Shown: piece after piece, positions 6,457 to 14,804 of the stretch
Position numbering within the stretch: the stretch's first letter is position 1
Layout of the letters: the number at the start of each line of letters is the position of its first letter
Assembly (NCBI GenBank): GCA_964549115.1
Contig: CAZJTX010000006.1
Location: forward strand, 1 to 31,990
Reading direction: 5' to 3'
Length of the DNA stretch: 31,990 nucleotides
From: CAKOSP01 sp964549115
GTDB lineage: Bacteria > Bacillota_I > Bacilli_A > RF39 > UBA660
Notes under the pieces: model-generated
Database searches by the model: none
The model's input: the letters and a program-made list of their open reading frames with translations, nothing else
What the model was told of the DNA's origin: nothing
Position numbers and translations under genes: made by a program

Positions 6457-7427
6457 TATTCGTATTCTATATTTAAATATTCCTCAGAAGCTTTATCTAA
6501 TGCTTTAAATAACTCATCTACTTCTTTTCTGGTTTTTATACGTGCCCCACTTGCATATTTATGACCTCCGCCATTAAAGTTTGATGCTATTTCATTTATA
6601 ACCGGACCTTTACTCCTTATATTAATTTTATATATTTCATTTCTCGGATCATATACTGCAAAAGCCCAGCATACTAATTCTTTTATAGAATGAAAATCAT
6701 TTACTAAGTTTGATGCTATTGCAGGGTCAGCTTGATATTTATCTAAAATGTTTTTTTCTATAATAATATATCCAAATTGATTATCAGTTATATTTAAATT
6801 ATTAATTAAATATGCCGAAAATTGCACTTCTTTAAAATCTTGTTCATATAATTTTTCATAACTAGATACAAAATTAAATGGTACTTTTTCTAATAATTGA
6901 ACAGTTGTTTTAAAAGTATCTATTGTTGTATTTGACAATAAGAATCTATCACTATCTGATACTATACCTAGAAATAAATTCTCAGCTATTTTTTGATCAA
7001 TTACCATTTTAGAATTAAGTAAGAAGTTTGCAACCATTTCGCATGTTGATGCCATCGATTCATCAGTCCAATCAACATTTCCCATAATGTCCTCTCTTGG
7101 ATGATGATCTATTTTTAAAATAGCATTATATGATAACCCCTCTATACCATCTACACGAGAAAAGTTAGGAACATCTAATACTATTAATAAAGAACCTTCT
7201 AAATCATTATAGTCTTCTACTTTATCAAGAGCTCCCATATGTTTAAATCTAGATACTCCCGCTCCTATTGCATATACTTCTTTATTGGGAAAAGTTAATT
7301 TAATAGAGTCTCTTAATGCTAATTGAGAGCCTATTGCATCAGGATCTGGTCCCACGTGTCTAGATATTACTATTTTGTCATAATCTTTTATTATTTTATA
7401 TATTTTTCTATAAATATCTTTGTTCAT
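6456..7427 (-). CDS. DHH-family phosphoesterase, NrnA-like (nanoRNase / pAp phosphatase)
   Basis: 323 aa. The DHH domain shows H24, D28 and D30 in RHVGPDPDAIGS, D85 in VLDVPN, and the D107-H108-H109 triad; then STCEMV and SDSDRFLLSNTT. The C-terminal DHHA1 domain ends with FNGGGHKYASGAR. Family members use Mn2+ to degrade 2-5 nt RNAs and to dephosphorylate pAp. GGGH and the two-domain length fit NrnA rather than RecJ or GdpP (no membrane or PAS region). The ATG follows the ackA stop directly (TAAATG) and its stop overlaps recX. c-di-AMP-derived pApA is another possible substrate. Confidence 0.9.
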   Translation of the reverse strand: MNKDIYRKIYKIIKDYDKIVISRHVGPDPDAIGSQLALRDSIKLTFPNKEVYAIGAGVSRFKHMGALDKVEDYNDLEGSLLIVLDVPNFSRVDGIEGLSYNAILKIDHHPREDIMGNVDWTDESMASTCEMVANFLLNSKMVIDQKIAENLFLGIVSDSDRFLLSNTTIDTFKTTVQLLEKVPFNFVSSYEKLYEQDFKEVQFSAYLINNLNITDNQFGYIIIEKNILDKYQADPAIASNLVNDFHSIKELVCWAFAVYDPRNEIYKINIRSKGPVINEIASNFNGGGHKYASGARIKTRKEVDELFKALDKASEEYLNIEYE

Positions 7428-8615
7428 TTAAATTCCCTTCTTAATTAAATCATATGTTTCAAGAGCAATCATCAACTCTTCATTTGTAGGTATAACATAT
7501 ACTTCAATTTTTGATTTTCTAGTAGATATTTTTCTAAACTCTCCTCTAAAATCATTTTTATCTTTATCATAAGCTATATTTAAGGAAGTTAGTTTATCTA
7601 AGACTCTTTCTCTCATTAACTTACTATTTTCTCCAATACCAGCGGTAAACGCTATAATATCTGCACCATTTAATAAGTTATTATACATCGCTATATAGTT
7701 AACTATTTTATTAGAACATATCTCCTCAGCTAAATTACTTCGCTCATCACCGTCTAATGCAGCTATTTCCACATCTCTACTATCTGAACTAAGTCCTGAA
7801 ATTCCTAAAAGTCCTGATTCTTTATTTAATATATGCATTACTTCATCTATACTTTTATTTGTTTTTTTCATTAAATACTCAATTATACCTGGGTCTATAT
7901 CTCCTGACCTAGTTCCCATCATTAAACCCGCAAGAGGTGTGAACCCCATTGATGTATCAACTACTTGACCACTATCAATTGCAGTAATAGAAGAACCATT
8001 ACCCAAGTGACATGATATTACTTTTAAATTATCTTTTTTTAAATACTTAGAAATATATTGATTAATATATTTATGACTAGTTCCATGAAAACCATATTTT
8101 CTTATTCCGTAATTAGTATATAAATCATATGGAATAGGATATAAATATATGTCTTGTTTCATTGTTTGATGAAACGCAGTATCAAACACTGCCACATTAG
8201 TAACATTTGGTAAATGTTTTAAAAAAGCTTTTATCCCAGTTAGGTTAGCCGGATTATGTAACGGAGCAAGTTCACTACAATCTTCAATTCCCTTTATTAC
8301 ATCATCATCAATAATAACTGATTTAATATATTTTTCTCCGCCGTGAACAACTCTGTGTCCTATTCCTTCTATTTCTTCTAAACTGTTAATAACTTTGTTT
8401 TCTAGTAATTCCTCAATTAATATATTAATCGCTTTTTCATGATTAGTTATTTTAGCCTCTTCTTTTATATTAATATCATTAAACTTAATTTTATAAAAAG
8501 AATTATCTAAACTTATTCTTTCAAATAAACCCGATGCTATTTCAAATTCTTCTGGTAACTTTATTAAACTAAATTTTAATGATGAACTACCTGCATTTAC
8601 TGATAAAATTTTCAT
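7428..8615 (-). CDS. ackA: acetate kinase
   Basis: 395 aa, full length. It interconverts acetyl phosphate + ADP and acetate + ATP, giving ATP in fermentation. Signatures seen: the N-terminal LSVNAGSSSLKFSLI, GHRVVHGGEKY, VFDTAFHQTM, the KYGFHGTSHKY region, CHLGNGSSITAI, GFTPLAGLMMGTRSGDIDPG with its Arg, and FTAGIGENS. Its partner phosphotransacetylase is not in the window. It leads a tightly packed set with the nrnA-like gene and recX, with its own promoter at 8636-8641. Confidence 0.98.
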   Translation of the reverse strand: MKILSVNAGSSSLKFSLIKLPEEFEIASGLFERISLDNSFYKIKFNDINIKEEAKITNHEKAINILIEELLENKVINSLEEIEGIGHRVVHGGEKYIKSVIIDDDVIKGIEDCSELAPLHNPANLTGIKAFLKHLPNVTNVAVFDTAFHQTMKQDIYLYPIPYDLYTNYGIRKYGFHGTSHKYINQYISKYLKKDNLKVISCHLGNGSSITAIDSGQVVDTSMGFTPLAGLMMGTRSGDIDPGIIEYLMKKTNKSIDEVMHILNKESGLLGISGLSSDSRDVEIAALDGDERSNLAEEICSNKIVNYIAMYNNLLNGADIIAFTAGIGENSKLMRERVLDKLTSLNIAYDKDKNDFRGEFRKISTRKSKIEVYVIPTNEELMIALETYDLIKKGI

Positions 8616-8635
8616 GTATACCTTCTTTCTTATAT

Positions 8636-8641
8636 ATTATA
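8636..8641 (-). promoter_or_regulatory. ackA promoter -10
   Basis: Minus-strand TATAAT (8641-8636) with weak -35 match; SD AAGG precedes the ATG. No terminator is seen between thiI and this point, so readthrough from thiI is possible. Confidence 0.5.
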
Positions 8642-8672
8642 CAAAAATTACTATATTATTTCCACTAATGAA

Positions 8673-9842
8673 CTAGAGTAAATCTGTAAATTCTTTACTA
8701 ATTAAAGATTCTTCTTTTATTACTACTTCACTTAATAATTTATCAACGTCAATTAATTTTTCATACTCAATACATATTTCACTTTTAGGGTTTATAACAG
8801 GATGTTTTGGCACAAATATAGTACAACAATCATCGTATGGTTCAATACTAATATCATATGAGTTAATATCTTTGGCTATTTTAATAATTTCTAATTTATC
8901 TAAACACGCTACTGGTCTAATTATAGGAATTGTTGAAAGTTCATCTATTACTTTCATGCTTGTCAAAGTTTGACTTGCTACTTGCCCAATTGATTCTCCG
9001 TTTACAATAGATAAATATTTATGTTGATTAGCTAAATTTAAACTAATGCGATACATCATTCTTCTTAATATTGTTATTAAATATCCATTAGGAATATATT
9101 TTAAAATATCTTCTTGTATTTTAGTAATATTTGCTACATATAAATTAATAGAAGGATCATACTTTTTTAATGTTTTAGCTAACTTTATTACTTTGTTTTT
9201 TGCTTTTATACTTGTGTGAGGTGGTGAATCAAAGTAAATTAAATCTAATGACATCCCCCTTTTTAAAGCTAAATAACCCGCTACGGGAGAATCTATTCCT
9301 CCACTCAACATTAATAAAGATTTACCTTGAGTACCAACTGGATACCCACCTATACCCGCTACCTCGTTAGTATAAATTAACACATTATCATTTCTAAGTT
9401 CAATATTCAGTAACATATCCGGATTATGTACATCTACTGATATATCTTTTTTGTTTTTTAAAATATATCCCCCTACTTTTCTAGATATTTCCATACTAGT
9501 TAAAGGATACCTTTTATCTTGTCTTTTTGTTTTAACTTTAAAAGTTCTAAAATCTAAATTATTAACAATGTTTAAAGATTCTTTATATATGTTATCCATT
9601 TCATTATCATATAATATAAATCCCCTAGTATAAGAATGAATACCAAATACATATTTTAAATTATTTAAAATATTATGTATTTCATCGCTTTCAATAATCA
9701 TTCTAGCTCTATCGTAATAAATACTATATTGATAGTCATTCAATATACTTTTTATGTTACTTTTTAATGTTTTTAAAAAATAATTTATATTGCCTTTTTT
9801 AGTTGATAATTCTCCATATTTTATAATTACAATTTCTTTCAT
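8673..9842 (-). CDS. thiI: tRNA 4-thiouridine sulfurtransferase ThiI
   Basis: 389 aa, the short Firmicute form without a C-terminal rhodanese domain. An N-terminal ferredoxin-like/THUMP region (residues 1-165) with KTKRQDKRYP and the conserved PDMLLNIELR is followed by a PP-loop ATP pyrophosphatase domain with S180-GGIDS-P186. C339-C340 in DDCCTIFVPKHP includes the catalytic Cys. ThiI adenylates U8 of tRNA and replaces oxygen with sulfur received from a cysteine desulfurase, which is encoded just upstream; that pairing is conserved in Bacillus. A separate promoter overlaps the hairpin after the desulfurase gene. Confidence 0.96.
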   Translation of the reverse strand: MKEIVIIKYGELSTKKGNINYFLKTLKSNIKSILNDYQYSIYYDRARMIIESDEIHNILNNLKYVFGIHSYTRGFILYDNEMDNIYKESLNIVNNLDFRTFKVKTKRQDKRYPLTSMEISRKVGGYILKNKKDISVDVHNPDMLLNIELRNDNVLIYTNEVAGIGGYPVGTQGKSLLMLSGGIDSPVAGYLALKRGMSLDLIYFDSPPHTSIKAKNKVIKLAKTLKKYDPSINLYVANITKIQEDILKYIPNGYLITILRRMMYRISLNLANQHKYLSIVNGESIGQVASQTLTSMKVIDELSTIPIIRPVACLDKLEIIKIAKDINSYDISIEPYDDCCTIFVPKHPVINPKSEICIEYEKLIDVDKLLSEVVIKEESLISKEFTDLL

Positions 9843-9856
9843 AAAACCTCTTTGTT

Positions 9857-9886
9857 ATTTTAACATATAATAAAAGTTAGTGTTAA
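9857..9886 (-). promoter_or_regulatory. thiI promoter
   Basis: Minus-strand TTAACA (9886-9881), 18-base spacer, extended -10 TGT-TAAAAT (9862-9857). The -35 falls in the loop of the hairpin at 9873-9894. Confidence 0.55.
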
Positions 9887-9894
9887 CTAACTTT
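9873..9894. terminator. hairpin at the end of the cysteine desulfurase gene
   Basis: Perfect arms AAAGTTAGT (9873-9881) and ACTAACTTT (9886-9894). The T run is long on the plus strand but short on the minus strand, so on the gene's own strand it may terminate only partly and let thiI be cotranscribed. Confidence 0.55.
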
Positions 9895-11016
9895 TTTTAA
9901 TTGTACTAAATTATCATATATTTCATCAAATGCTTCTAAGAACACATTAACATCAGATAAACTAGTTATGTGAGATAAACTAAGTCTAATTGTATGTCTT
10001 GCTCTTAATAAGTCATTATATACAGCAAATATTGCATCTGATGTATCCCCAGAAGAACATGCTGTATTAACTCCTAAATAAATGTTTTTCTCATCCATAG
10101 CTCTTATAAATGTTTCAGCTTCGACATTAATAATACTAAAATTTAATATATGAGGAATACTATAATTTGACTTATTAATTAAAACGTTTTCTTTTTGTTT
10201 AATATGATCTACTATCTTTTCATTTAATTTATTAATAAACGAAGTTTTATTATCAATATCACTTACTGCTAATCTAATGGATTTGGCAAAACCTACTATT
10301 AAAGGTAGTGGCGGTGTGCCAGGTACTAATTCATTTGATATACCCCCAAATAATAATGGATCTATTCTTATAAATTTGTTTTTATAAAATAAACCTATAC
10401 CCTTAGGACCATATATTTTATGGGCTGATGCACTAGCCATATCTAAGTCATTTAAATTAATAGGAATTTTACCTAATGCTTGAGTTATGTCTGAGTGAAA
10501 ATATGTAGCATTGTTTTCTTTTTTTATAATTTGTCTAATCATTTTAAGAGGTTGTCTTATGCCCATCTCTGAATTAACCGCACATATACTTACTAATATA
10601 GTATCTTCCCTTATTAAACTTTTCAAATGATCAAAATCTATTAATCCATCTTTATCGTTGTTAACATAACTTATTTCATAACCTTTGTTTTTTAAATATT
10701 CACATATATTTTTTATACTAGGATGTTCCAATTTAGAAGTTATTATATGCTTACCTCTTCGATGATTAGCAAACGCCACTCCTATTAGTGCTAAATTGTT
10801 AGACTCAGTAGCTCCTGAAGTAAAATATATATCTTTAGATTCACATACCAAAAGTTCAGCTATTTGTTCTTTTGATTTTTCAATTAAATTAGCCGCTTCT
10901 GTTCCTAACCTATTTAAAGAATTAGAATTACCGATATAATCTTTGGTAGTCTTATTAATAGTGTCTAACACTTCCAAAGATACGGGAGTAGTAGCCGAAT
11001 AATCTAAATAAATCAT
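9883..11016 (-). CDS. cysteine desulfurase, ThiI partner (NifS/IscS family)
   Basis: 377 aa PLP enzyme. Seen: YLDYSATTPVS at the N-terminus, TSGATESNNLAL, H98 in LEHPS, the HSDITQALGK block, PLP lysine K200 in SASAHKIYGPKG, and the sulfur-accepting C320 in NTACSSGD. It turns cysteine into alanine and an enzyme persulfide, here most likely handed to ThiI for tRNA 4-thiouridine. The ezrA-desulfurase-thiI order matches Bacillus nifZ-thiI, which supports that role; a role in Fe-S assembly cannot be ruled out. The start overlaps the ezrA stop as ATGA, which indicates translational coupling. Confidence 0.95.
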   Translation of the reverse strand: MIYLDYSATTPVSLEVLDTINKTTKDYIGNSNSLNRLGTEAANLIEKSKEQIAELLVCESKDIYFTSGATESNNLALIGVAFANHRRGKHIITSKLEHPSIKNICEYLKNKGYEISYVNNDKDGLIDFDHLKSLIREDTILVSICAVNSEMGIRQPLKMIRQIIKKENNATYFHSDITQALGKIPINLNDLDMASASAHKIYGPKGIGLFYKNKFIRIDPLLFGGISNELVPGTPPLPLIVGFAKSIRLAVSDIDNKTSFINKLNEKIVDHIKQKENVLINKSNYSIPHILNFSIINVEAETFIRAMDEKNIYLGVNTACSSGDTSDAIFAVYNDLLRARHTIRLSLSHITSLSDVNVFLEAFDEIYDNLVQLKKVS

Positions 11017-12731
11017 AATTTATACTCTCCCATCAATTTATTGTGTATACCTGGTTCAACTATATTAATAGTGTTAATAGCCATTTCTAAACTATTTTTA
11101 AACAGTCCTCTATTAAACATACTTTCTGCTTTAACCAATCCTACATGTATTTCTTTATTTATAGTTCTAAATCTATTTCCATATATTATAGCCATTTCTG
11201 CCATTTTAGCGGTTTTAACTGTTTCATTGATTGTATTATAAACTTTTAATGTTAAGTCTCTGGCGGTGTCTACACGCATGTTTAGAGCACTGATCGATAT
11301 AGGTCTTTTGTCTAACTCATACATTAATGTTTCTACTGCATTATTAGCCTCTGATAATTCAACATAATAATTTTTAGGTACTACTGGTAATTTAAAAGTT
11401 CTAACTTTTTCTTTAGCAGAAAATAATATGGTTTTGATTTCATTTAATTGTTCTCTAGCTCTTTTTTCATCATTTTTCAAATTACCTAAAGTTCTAAGAG
11501 CCACATTTAATTTTTCTTCTGTTTTGATTAACCTAATATTTAAATACTCAATTTCTTTAGCTAACTTTGTATATGGAAGAATTTTACTTCTTTTTATATC
11601 TCGAAGTCTATCGCATGTTTCTCTTATATCAGATAATTCATCCTTAATTTCAAATATAACCGCGACTTCATCTTCAGACAAATCATAACTATATTTAATA
11701 TCGTCTATTTTCTTTAATAATTTATTATTAATTTTTTCTAGTTTAACTGTTTTTAAAATTATATTTTTAGAATACTCTTCAAAATATTTTCTAGACACTT
11801 TTTCTTTTTCAAAATCACTAAATAATGATACAAAGTAATCATACATTATTTTTAATTCAAACAATGAATCTTGAACATTTAAAACATTTAATCTTCTAAA
11901 TATATCTATAATCTTTTTTTCTGCTTCTTCTTTGTTATAATCAATGTTTAAGTATTCTAAATTAAAACCATCATTAATCATACTTCTTTCTAAGTACATT
12001 ATTTCATCTATCTTTTTAGGTATTAATTTTTTACCCAAAGATACAATAGGTTTAGTTTCATCTATTATTACTTTTAAGTTCTGGACTATATCATCTATAG
12101 CCTTAACTATTTTACTAACTTCTAAATACTCATTGTTTTCCATTAAATCTTCAAAAGAAGAAAATAACTTATTTATATTTTCAAATTGCAATTCTAAAGG
12201 TTTTTTAATAATTGAGTATGAATCAAGATCATCTTGATAAGTATGTAATATATCTCTATATTCAGCTTTTAACTTCGTAATAGTTTCTCTATTACGCTCT
12301 TCGGATAATGTTACTTCTTTTATTTCATCTAATAAGAACTCTGTTTTTGTTTTTAAACTATTTATTTTTAATTCAACATCAAATATTACTTTTCTTAAGT
12401 CTTTATAATTATTATCTAAATATAATAAATCTATTTCATTGATATCGCTTGAAATAGCTGCTATTTCTTTATTTTTAATATCATCAAATTGTTTTTTCCA
12501 TTTTTTATACTTATCTTTTAACTCTTCATTGTTTGCTAATGCTTTAACTTTATTTAACTCTGTTAATATTGCTGAGGAAATAACTAAGTTCTTTTCTTTT
12601 TCTAAGTTTTCAATTTCTTTTTTTAGTTTTAACTTTTCATGTCTATTTAACAAGCTTAAAACAATTACAATAATTACTATTGAAATCAAATAATAAGATA
12701 TCGATACTAACCAAAAATTTTCAACTATCAT
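11013..12731 (-). CDS. ezrA: septation ring formation regulator EzrA
   Basis: 572 aa, as expected for EzrA. A single membrane segment at residues about 5-25, with the outside end short, is followed by some 540 residues of almost continuous coiled coil (spectrin-like repeats) with long Glu/Lys/Leu heptads. EzrA binds FtsZ, restrains ring formation away from midcell and helps couple division to wall synthesis. It shows that this organism divides by a Bacillus-type FtsZ system; ftsZ and ftsA lie at 21-23 kb. AAGGTG precedes the ATG. The stop is TGA, evidence for the standard code. Confidence 0.93.
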   Translation of the reverse strand: MIVENFWLVSISYYLISIVIIVIVLSLLNRHEKLKLKKEIENLEKEKNLVISSAILTELNKVKALANNEELKDKYKKWKKQFDDIKNKEIAAISSDINEIDLLYLDNNYKDLRKVIFDVELKINSLKTKTEFLLDEIKEVTLSEERNRETITKLKAEYRDILHTYQDDLDSYSIIKKPLELQFENINKLFSSFEDLMENNEYLEVSKIVKAIDDIVQNLKVIIDETKPIVSLGKKLIPKKIDEIMYLERSMINDGFNLEYLNIDYNKEEAEKKIIDIFRRLNVLNVQDSLFELKIMYDYFVSLFSDFEKEKVSRKYFEEYSKNIILKTVKLEKINNKLLKKIDDIKYSYDLSEDEVAVIFEIKDELSDIRETCDRLRDIKRSKILPYTKLAKEIEYLNIRLIKTEEKLNVALRTLGNLKNDEKRAREQLNEIKTILFSAKEKVRTFKLPVVPKNYYVELSEANNAVETLMYELDKRPISISALNMRVDTARDLTLKVYNTINETVKTAKMAEMAIIYGNRFRTINKEIHVGLVKAESMFNRGLFKNSLEMAINTINIVEPGIHNKLMGEYKL

Positions 12732-12750
12732 TTAACACCTTACTATAACC

Positions 12751-12759
12751 ATAATACCA
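12751..12759 (-). promoter_or_regulatory. ezrA promoter (extended -10)
   Basis: Minus-strand TGG-TATTAT at 12759-12751; the -35 is weak (TTTTAA). The start site would be about 13 bases before the ATG. Confidence 0.5.
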
Positions 12760-12808
12760 TATTCTACCTATATTTAAAATACGATTAATAGAAAAAATCA
12801 TTTATCTA

Positions 12809-12836
12809 TTGACAAACAATTTTAATATGATAATAT
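12809..12836 (+). promoter_or_regulatory. promoter of hairpin RNA, copy 1
   Basis: Consensus TTGACA (12809-12814), 16-base spacer and extended -10 TGA-TAATAT (12831-12836). The expected start, about 12843, coincides with the first base of the hairpin. Confidence 0.75.
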
Positions 12837-12895
12837 ATATCTAGAGAGCACATTATTAATTTATTTATTTAGATTAATGGAGTGTTCTCTATTTT
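12809..12895 (+). repeat. dispersed 87-bp promoter-hairpin cassette, copy 1
   Basis: Matches 26395-26481 on the opposite strand with six differences over 87 positions: three in the promoter spacer, two just after the -10, and one in the hairpin loop. Similarity begins near the -35 and ends just after the hairpin, so the repeated unit is the transcription unit itself. Confidence 0.9.
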
Positions 12896-12898
12896 TTT
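12843..12898 (+). ncRNA. candidate small hairpin RNA with terminator, copy 1
   Basis: Predicted RNA of about 55 nt. Arms AGAGAGCACATTATTAAT (12843-12860) and ATTAATGGAGTGTTCTCT (12873-12890) pair over 18 positions with one A-A mismatch and three G-U pairs; the loop is 12 bases. A and a seven-base T run follow, so the hairpin also works as the terminator. The G-U pairs would become A-C mismatches on the other strand, so the functional RNA is read from the TTGACA promoter. No ORF of useful length is inside. I do not recognise it as a known RNA family. The tRNA-Arg gene downstream has its own promoter. Confidence 0.6.
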
Positions 12899-12917
12899 GT
12901 AAAACATCTCTTTTTAG

Positions 12918-12946
12918 TTGAAGTTTTAACTATATAAGAGTATAAT
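12918..12946 (+). promoter_or_regulatory. tRNA-Arg promoter
   Basis: TTGAAG (12918-12923), 17-base spacer, TATAAT (12941-12946), 14 bases before the tRNA. Confidence 0.8.
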
Positions 12947-12960
12947 TATTATTGAGTTGT

Positions 12961-13037
12961 GTCTCCGTAGCTCAGCAGGATAGAGCAACAGCCTTCTAAG
13001 CTGTGGGTCAGGGGTTCGAATCCCTTCGGGGACGCCA
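12961..13037 (+). tRNA. tRNA-Arg (anticodon UCU)
   Basis: A complete cloverleaf: acceptor GTCTCCG pairs with CGGGGAC, the D arm contains GCTCAGCAGGATAGAGC, the anticodon arm ACAGC-CTTCTAA-GCTGT gives anticodon TCT, and the T arm has GGTTCGAAT. Discriminator G and an encoded CCA end it at 13037. It reads AGA (and AGG), the arginine codon seen most often in these AT-rich genes. Confidence 0.97.
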
Positions 13038-13040
13038 TAA

Positions 13041-13071
13041 AAAAAATACAAGGTATTAACCTTGTTTTTTT
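13041..13071. terminator. bidirectional terminator between tRNA-Arg and efp
   Basis: Arms ACAAGGT (13048-13054) and ACCTTGT (13059-13065), loop ATTA, with A run on the left and T run on the right; serves both convergent units. Confidence 0.88.
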
Positions 13072-13630
13072 ATGCTCTAGATGAATAAGACCCATCTCGG
13101 GTAGATATTATTATTTTATCTCCCACATTTATAAATAATGGTACTTTAACTATAAAGTTAGTTTCTATTTTAGCGTCTTTAGTCGCGTTTTGAGCCGTAT
13201 TACCCTTTACAGCGGGTTCTGTTTCAATAACTTCAAATTCTAGCTTCTCAGGCATATCTATACCTATAATTTCGCCTTCGTGATATTCAATTGAGATTAC
13301 ACTACCTTCTTTTATAAAATGTTGTCTTAATTCTAACTTATCTTTATTAACTTCAACTTGATCATAATTACTTAAATTCATGAATACAAAGTTATTTCCA
13401 CTTTCATATAAGAATTGAGCATCTATTTTTTCAATATGAGCTCGTTCTAGTTTAATGTTGGTATTAAAGGTCTCTTCAATAGTAGCACCAGTTTTAATGT
13501 TTTTAAGTTTGATTCTAATAAATGCCGGACCTTTTCCTGGTTTTACATGTTGAAAACTAATAACATAATATAAATTGTTATTAATTAATACACTCATTCC
13601 ATTTTTAACATCATTTATGTTAATATTCAT
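13070..13630 (-). CDS. efp: translation elongation factor P
   Basis: 186 aa, full length. The N-terminal KOW-like domain contains NDVKNGMSV and the loop HVKPGKGPAFIRIK, whose K33 is the tip lysine modified in other bacteria; two OB-type domains follow, ending in NVGDKIIISTRDGSYSSRA, the family's usual C-terminus. EF-P relieves ribosome stalling at polyproline. That is relevant here because two proteins of this window are rich in Pro stretches. The AAGGTGAT ribosome site overlaps the rpmG stop, so rpmG and efp are cotranscribed. Confidence 0.97.
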   Translation of the reverse strand: MNININDVKNGMSVLINNNLYYVISFQHVKPGKGPAFIRIKLKNIKTGATIEETFNTNIKLERAHIEKIDAQFLYESGNNFVFMNLSNYDQVEVNKDKLELRQHFIKEGSVISIEYHEGEIIGIDMPEKLEFEVIETEPAVKGNTAQNATKDAKIETNFIVKVPLFINVGDKIIISTRDGSYSSRA

Positions 13631-13638
13631 AAATCACC

Positions 13639-13803
13639 TTATTTTTTTTCAATAGCTAGAACTTGTTTGTTACATTTTGGACAATGTTTCTTTTTTTCTA
13701 ATCTATCAGGATTATTTTTTTTGTTTTTACTTGTTGGTCTTAATTCAAAACCACATTCAGGACATTTCATAATTACATGTTGCCTATTTTCATTTTTTGC
13801 CAT
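13639..13803 (-). CDS. rpmG: 50S ribosomal protein L33
   Basis: 54 aa. The translation starts MAKNENRQHVIMKCPECG and ends KKHCPKCNKQVLAIEKK, with the NKKNNPDRLEKKK centre typical of L33. Two CxxC pairs (C14/C17 and C41/C44) make this the zinc-binding (C+) form. A strong TAAGGAGG site precedes the ATG. It lies between nfo and efp and has its own -10. Confidence 0.93.
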   Translation of the reverse strand: MAKNENRQHVIMKCPECGFELRPTSKNKKNNPDRLEKKKHCPKCNKQVLAIEKK

Positions 13804-13826
13804 AATTCCTCCTTAGCGCTTTTTAA

Positions 13827-13835
13827 ATTATATCA
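13827..13835 (-). promoter_or_regulatory. rpmG-efp promoter (extended -10)
   Basis: Minus-strand TGA-TATAAT (13835-13827) directly after the nfo stop, -35 weak; no terminator separates nfo from it. Confidence 0.6.
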
Positions 13836-13843
13836 AATTTTTA

Positions 13844-14728
13844 TTATTTTTTGTATAGTTTAACAGTATCTTCTTCCAAGTTCTTATTAAACTTTTTACT
13901 TTTAATCATCTTAATTTCTTCTTTATATGGTGGAAAACTAGTTTTTTCATATTTAAAATGAGGTGTTTCTAGTATTTTAGGTATATGCTCCAATCTTTTG
14001 TTGTAACAAACATCAATTAATGTATCAAAACCTATTGTTCCAAATCCAAAGTTTTCATGTCTGTCTTTTTTAGCTCCTCTTTCATTTTTAGAATCATTAA
14101 CATGAATACATTTTAATTTATCTAAACCAATTTGTTTATCAAACTCATCTAAATATTCATCAAACTTTGATATGTCATACCCTGCATCATGCAAATGACA
14201 TGTATCTAAACAAATACCTATATTCTCATTTTTATATGGTTCTATTAAATAAGCTAACTCTTCAAGTGTATTACCACATTCGGTTCCTTTACCCGCCATT
14301 GATTCAAGCAATATAGTTACATCATCATTAATTAACTCTTTTAAAGCTTTTATTATATTGTTAAGTCCTTTTTCTTTTGGGATGCCCACCGCATTACCCG
14401 GATGAAGTACTAACATTTTCATACCAAGTTCTCTTAATCTTTCAATTTCTTGTTTTAAAAACTGAATTGAAAATTCCCAGTTATGTTGTTTGGGTGAAGC
14501 TAAGTTTACTATATAAGGTGCATGAACCACAATATTATCTACCAAGATATTATTTTCTTTCATTAGTTCATGTCCTTTTTTTGTTAATTCTTTATCAATT
14601 GGTTTTCTAACTGTGTTTTGAGGTGCTCCAGTATAAAACATAAAAGCATTACCTTCATAAAACAAAGTATCTTCTACACAACCTAGAAGACCATTTTTAG
14701 AAAAACTCACATGTGCTCCAATAATCAT
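13844..14728 (-). CDS. nfo: endonuclease IV (AP endonuclease)
   Basis: 294 aa. A TIM-barrel enzyme that cuts DNA 5' to abasic sites in base excision repair. The metal-ligand set is visible in order: His in VVHAPY, His in LVLHPGN, Glu in LLESMAGKG, Asp and His in CLDTCHLHDAGYD, His and Asp in IHVNDSK, Asp and His in KKDRHENFGFG, Glu in ILETP. Start MIIGAHVSF is typical. AGGTG-like GGGAG lies upstream of the ATG. Confidence 0.96.
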   Translation of the reverse strand: MIIGAHVSFSKNGLLGCVEDTLFYEGNAFMFYTGAPQNTVRKPIDKELTKKGHELMKENNILVDNIVVHAPYIVNLASPKQHNWEFSIQFLKQEIERLRELGMKMLVLHPGNAVGIPKEKGLNNIIKALKELINDDVTILLESMAGKGTECGNTLEELAYLIEPYKNENIGICLDTCHLHDAGYDISKFDEYLDEFDKQIGLDKLKCIHVNDSKNERGAKKDRHENFGFGTIGFDTLIDVCYNKRLEHIPKILETPHFKYEKTSFPPYKEEIKMIKSKKFNKNLEEDTVKLYKK

Positions 14729-14748
14729 TTAAATCAACTCCCACAGTT

Positions 14749-14754
14749 ATTATA
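14749..14754 (-). promoter_or_regulatory. nfo promoter -10
   Basis: Minus-strand TATAAT at 14754-14749 immediately after the terminator of the pilin-like gene; no clear -35. Confidence 0.45.
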
Positions 14755-14758
14755 CATT

Positions 14759-14790
14759 AAAAAAAGATAAATACGAAATTTATCTTTTTT
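14759..14790 (-). terminator. terminator of the prepilin-like gene
   Basis: AT-rich but perfect arms AAAAAGATAAAT and ATTTATCTTTTT around a TCGT-type loop, with a T run on the minus strand. Confidence 0.8.
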
Positions 14791-14804
14791 ATTTTTAATT
14801 TTTA

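Noticed and set aside
11013..12731. EzrA as an SMC-like or other coiled-coil protein
   Set aside because: Single N-terminal membrane helix, length and the cysteine desulfurase-thiI neighbourhood all fit EzrA.
12843..12890. The repeated hairpin as a MITE or insertion-sequence remnant
   Set aside because: The repeated unit extends beyond the inverted arms into a full promoter, no target duplication is seen, and the G-U pairs and loop fit an RNA rather than terminal inverted repeats.
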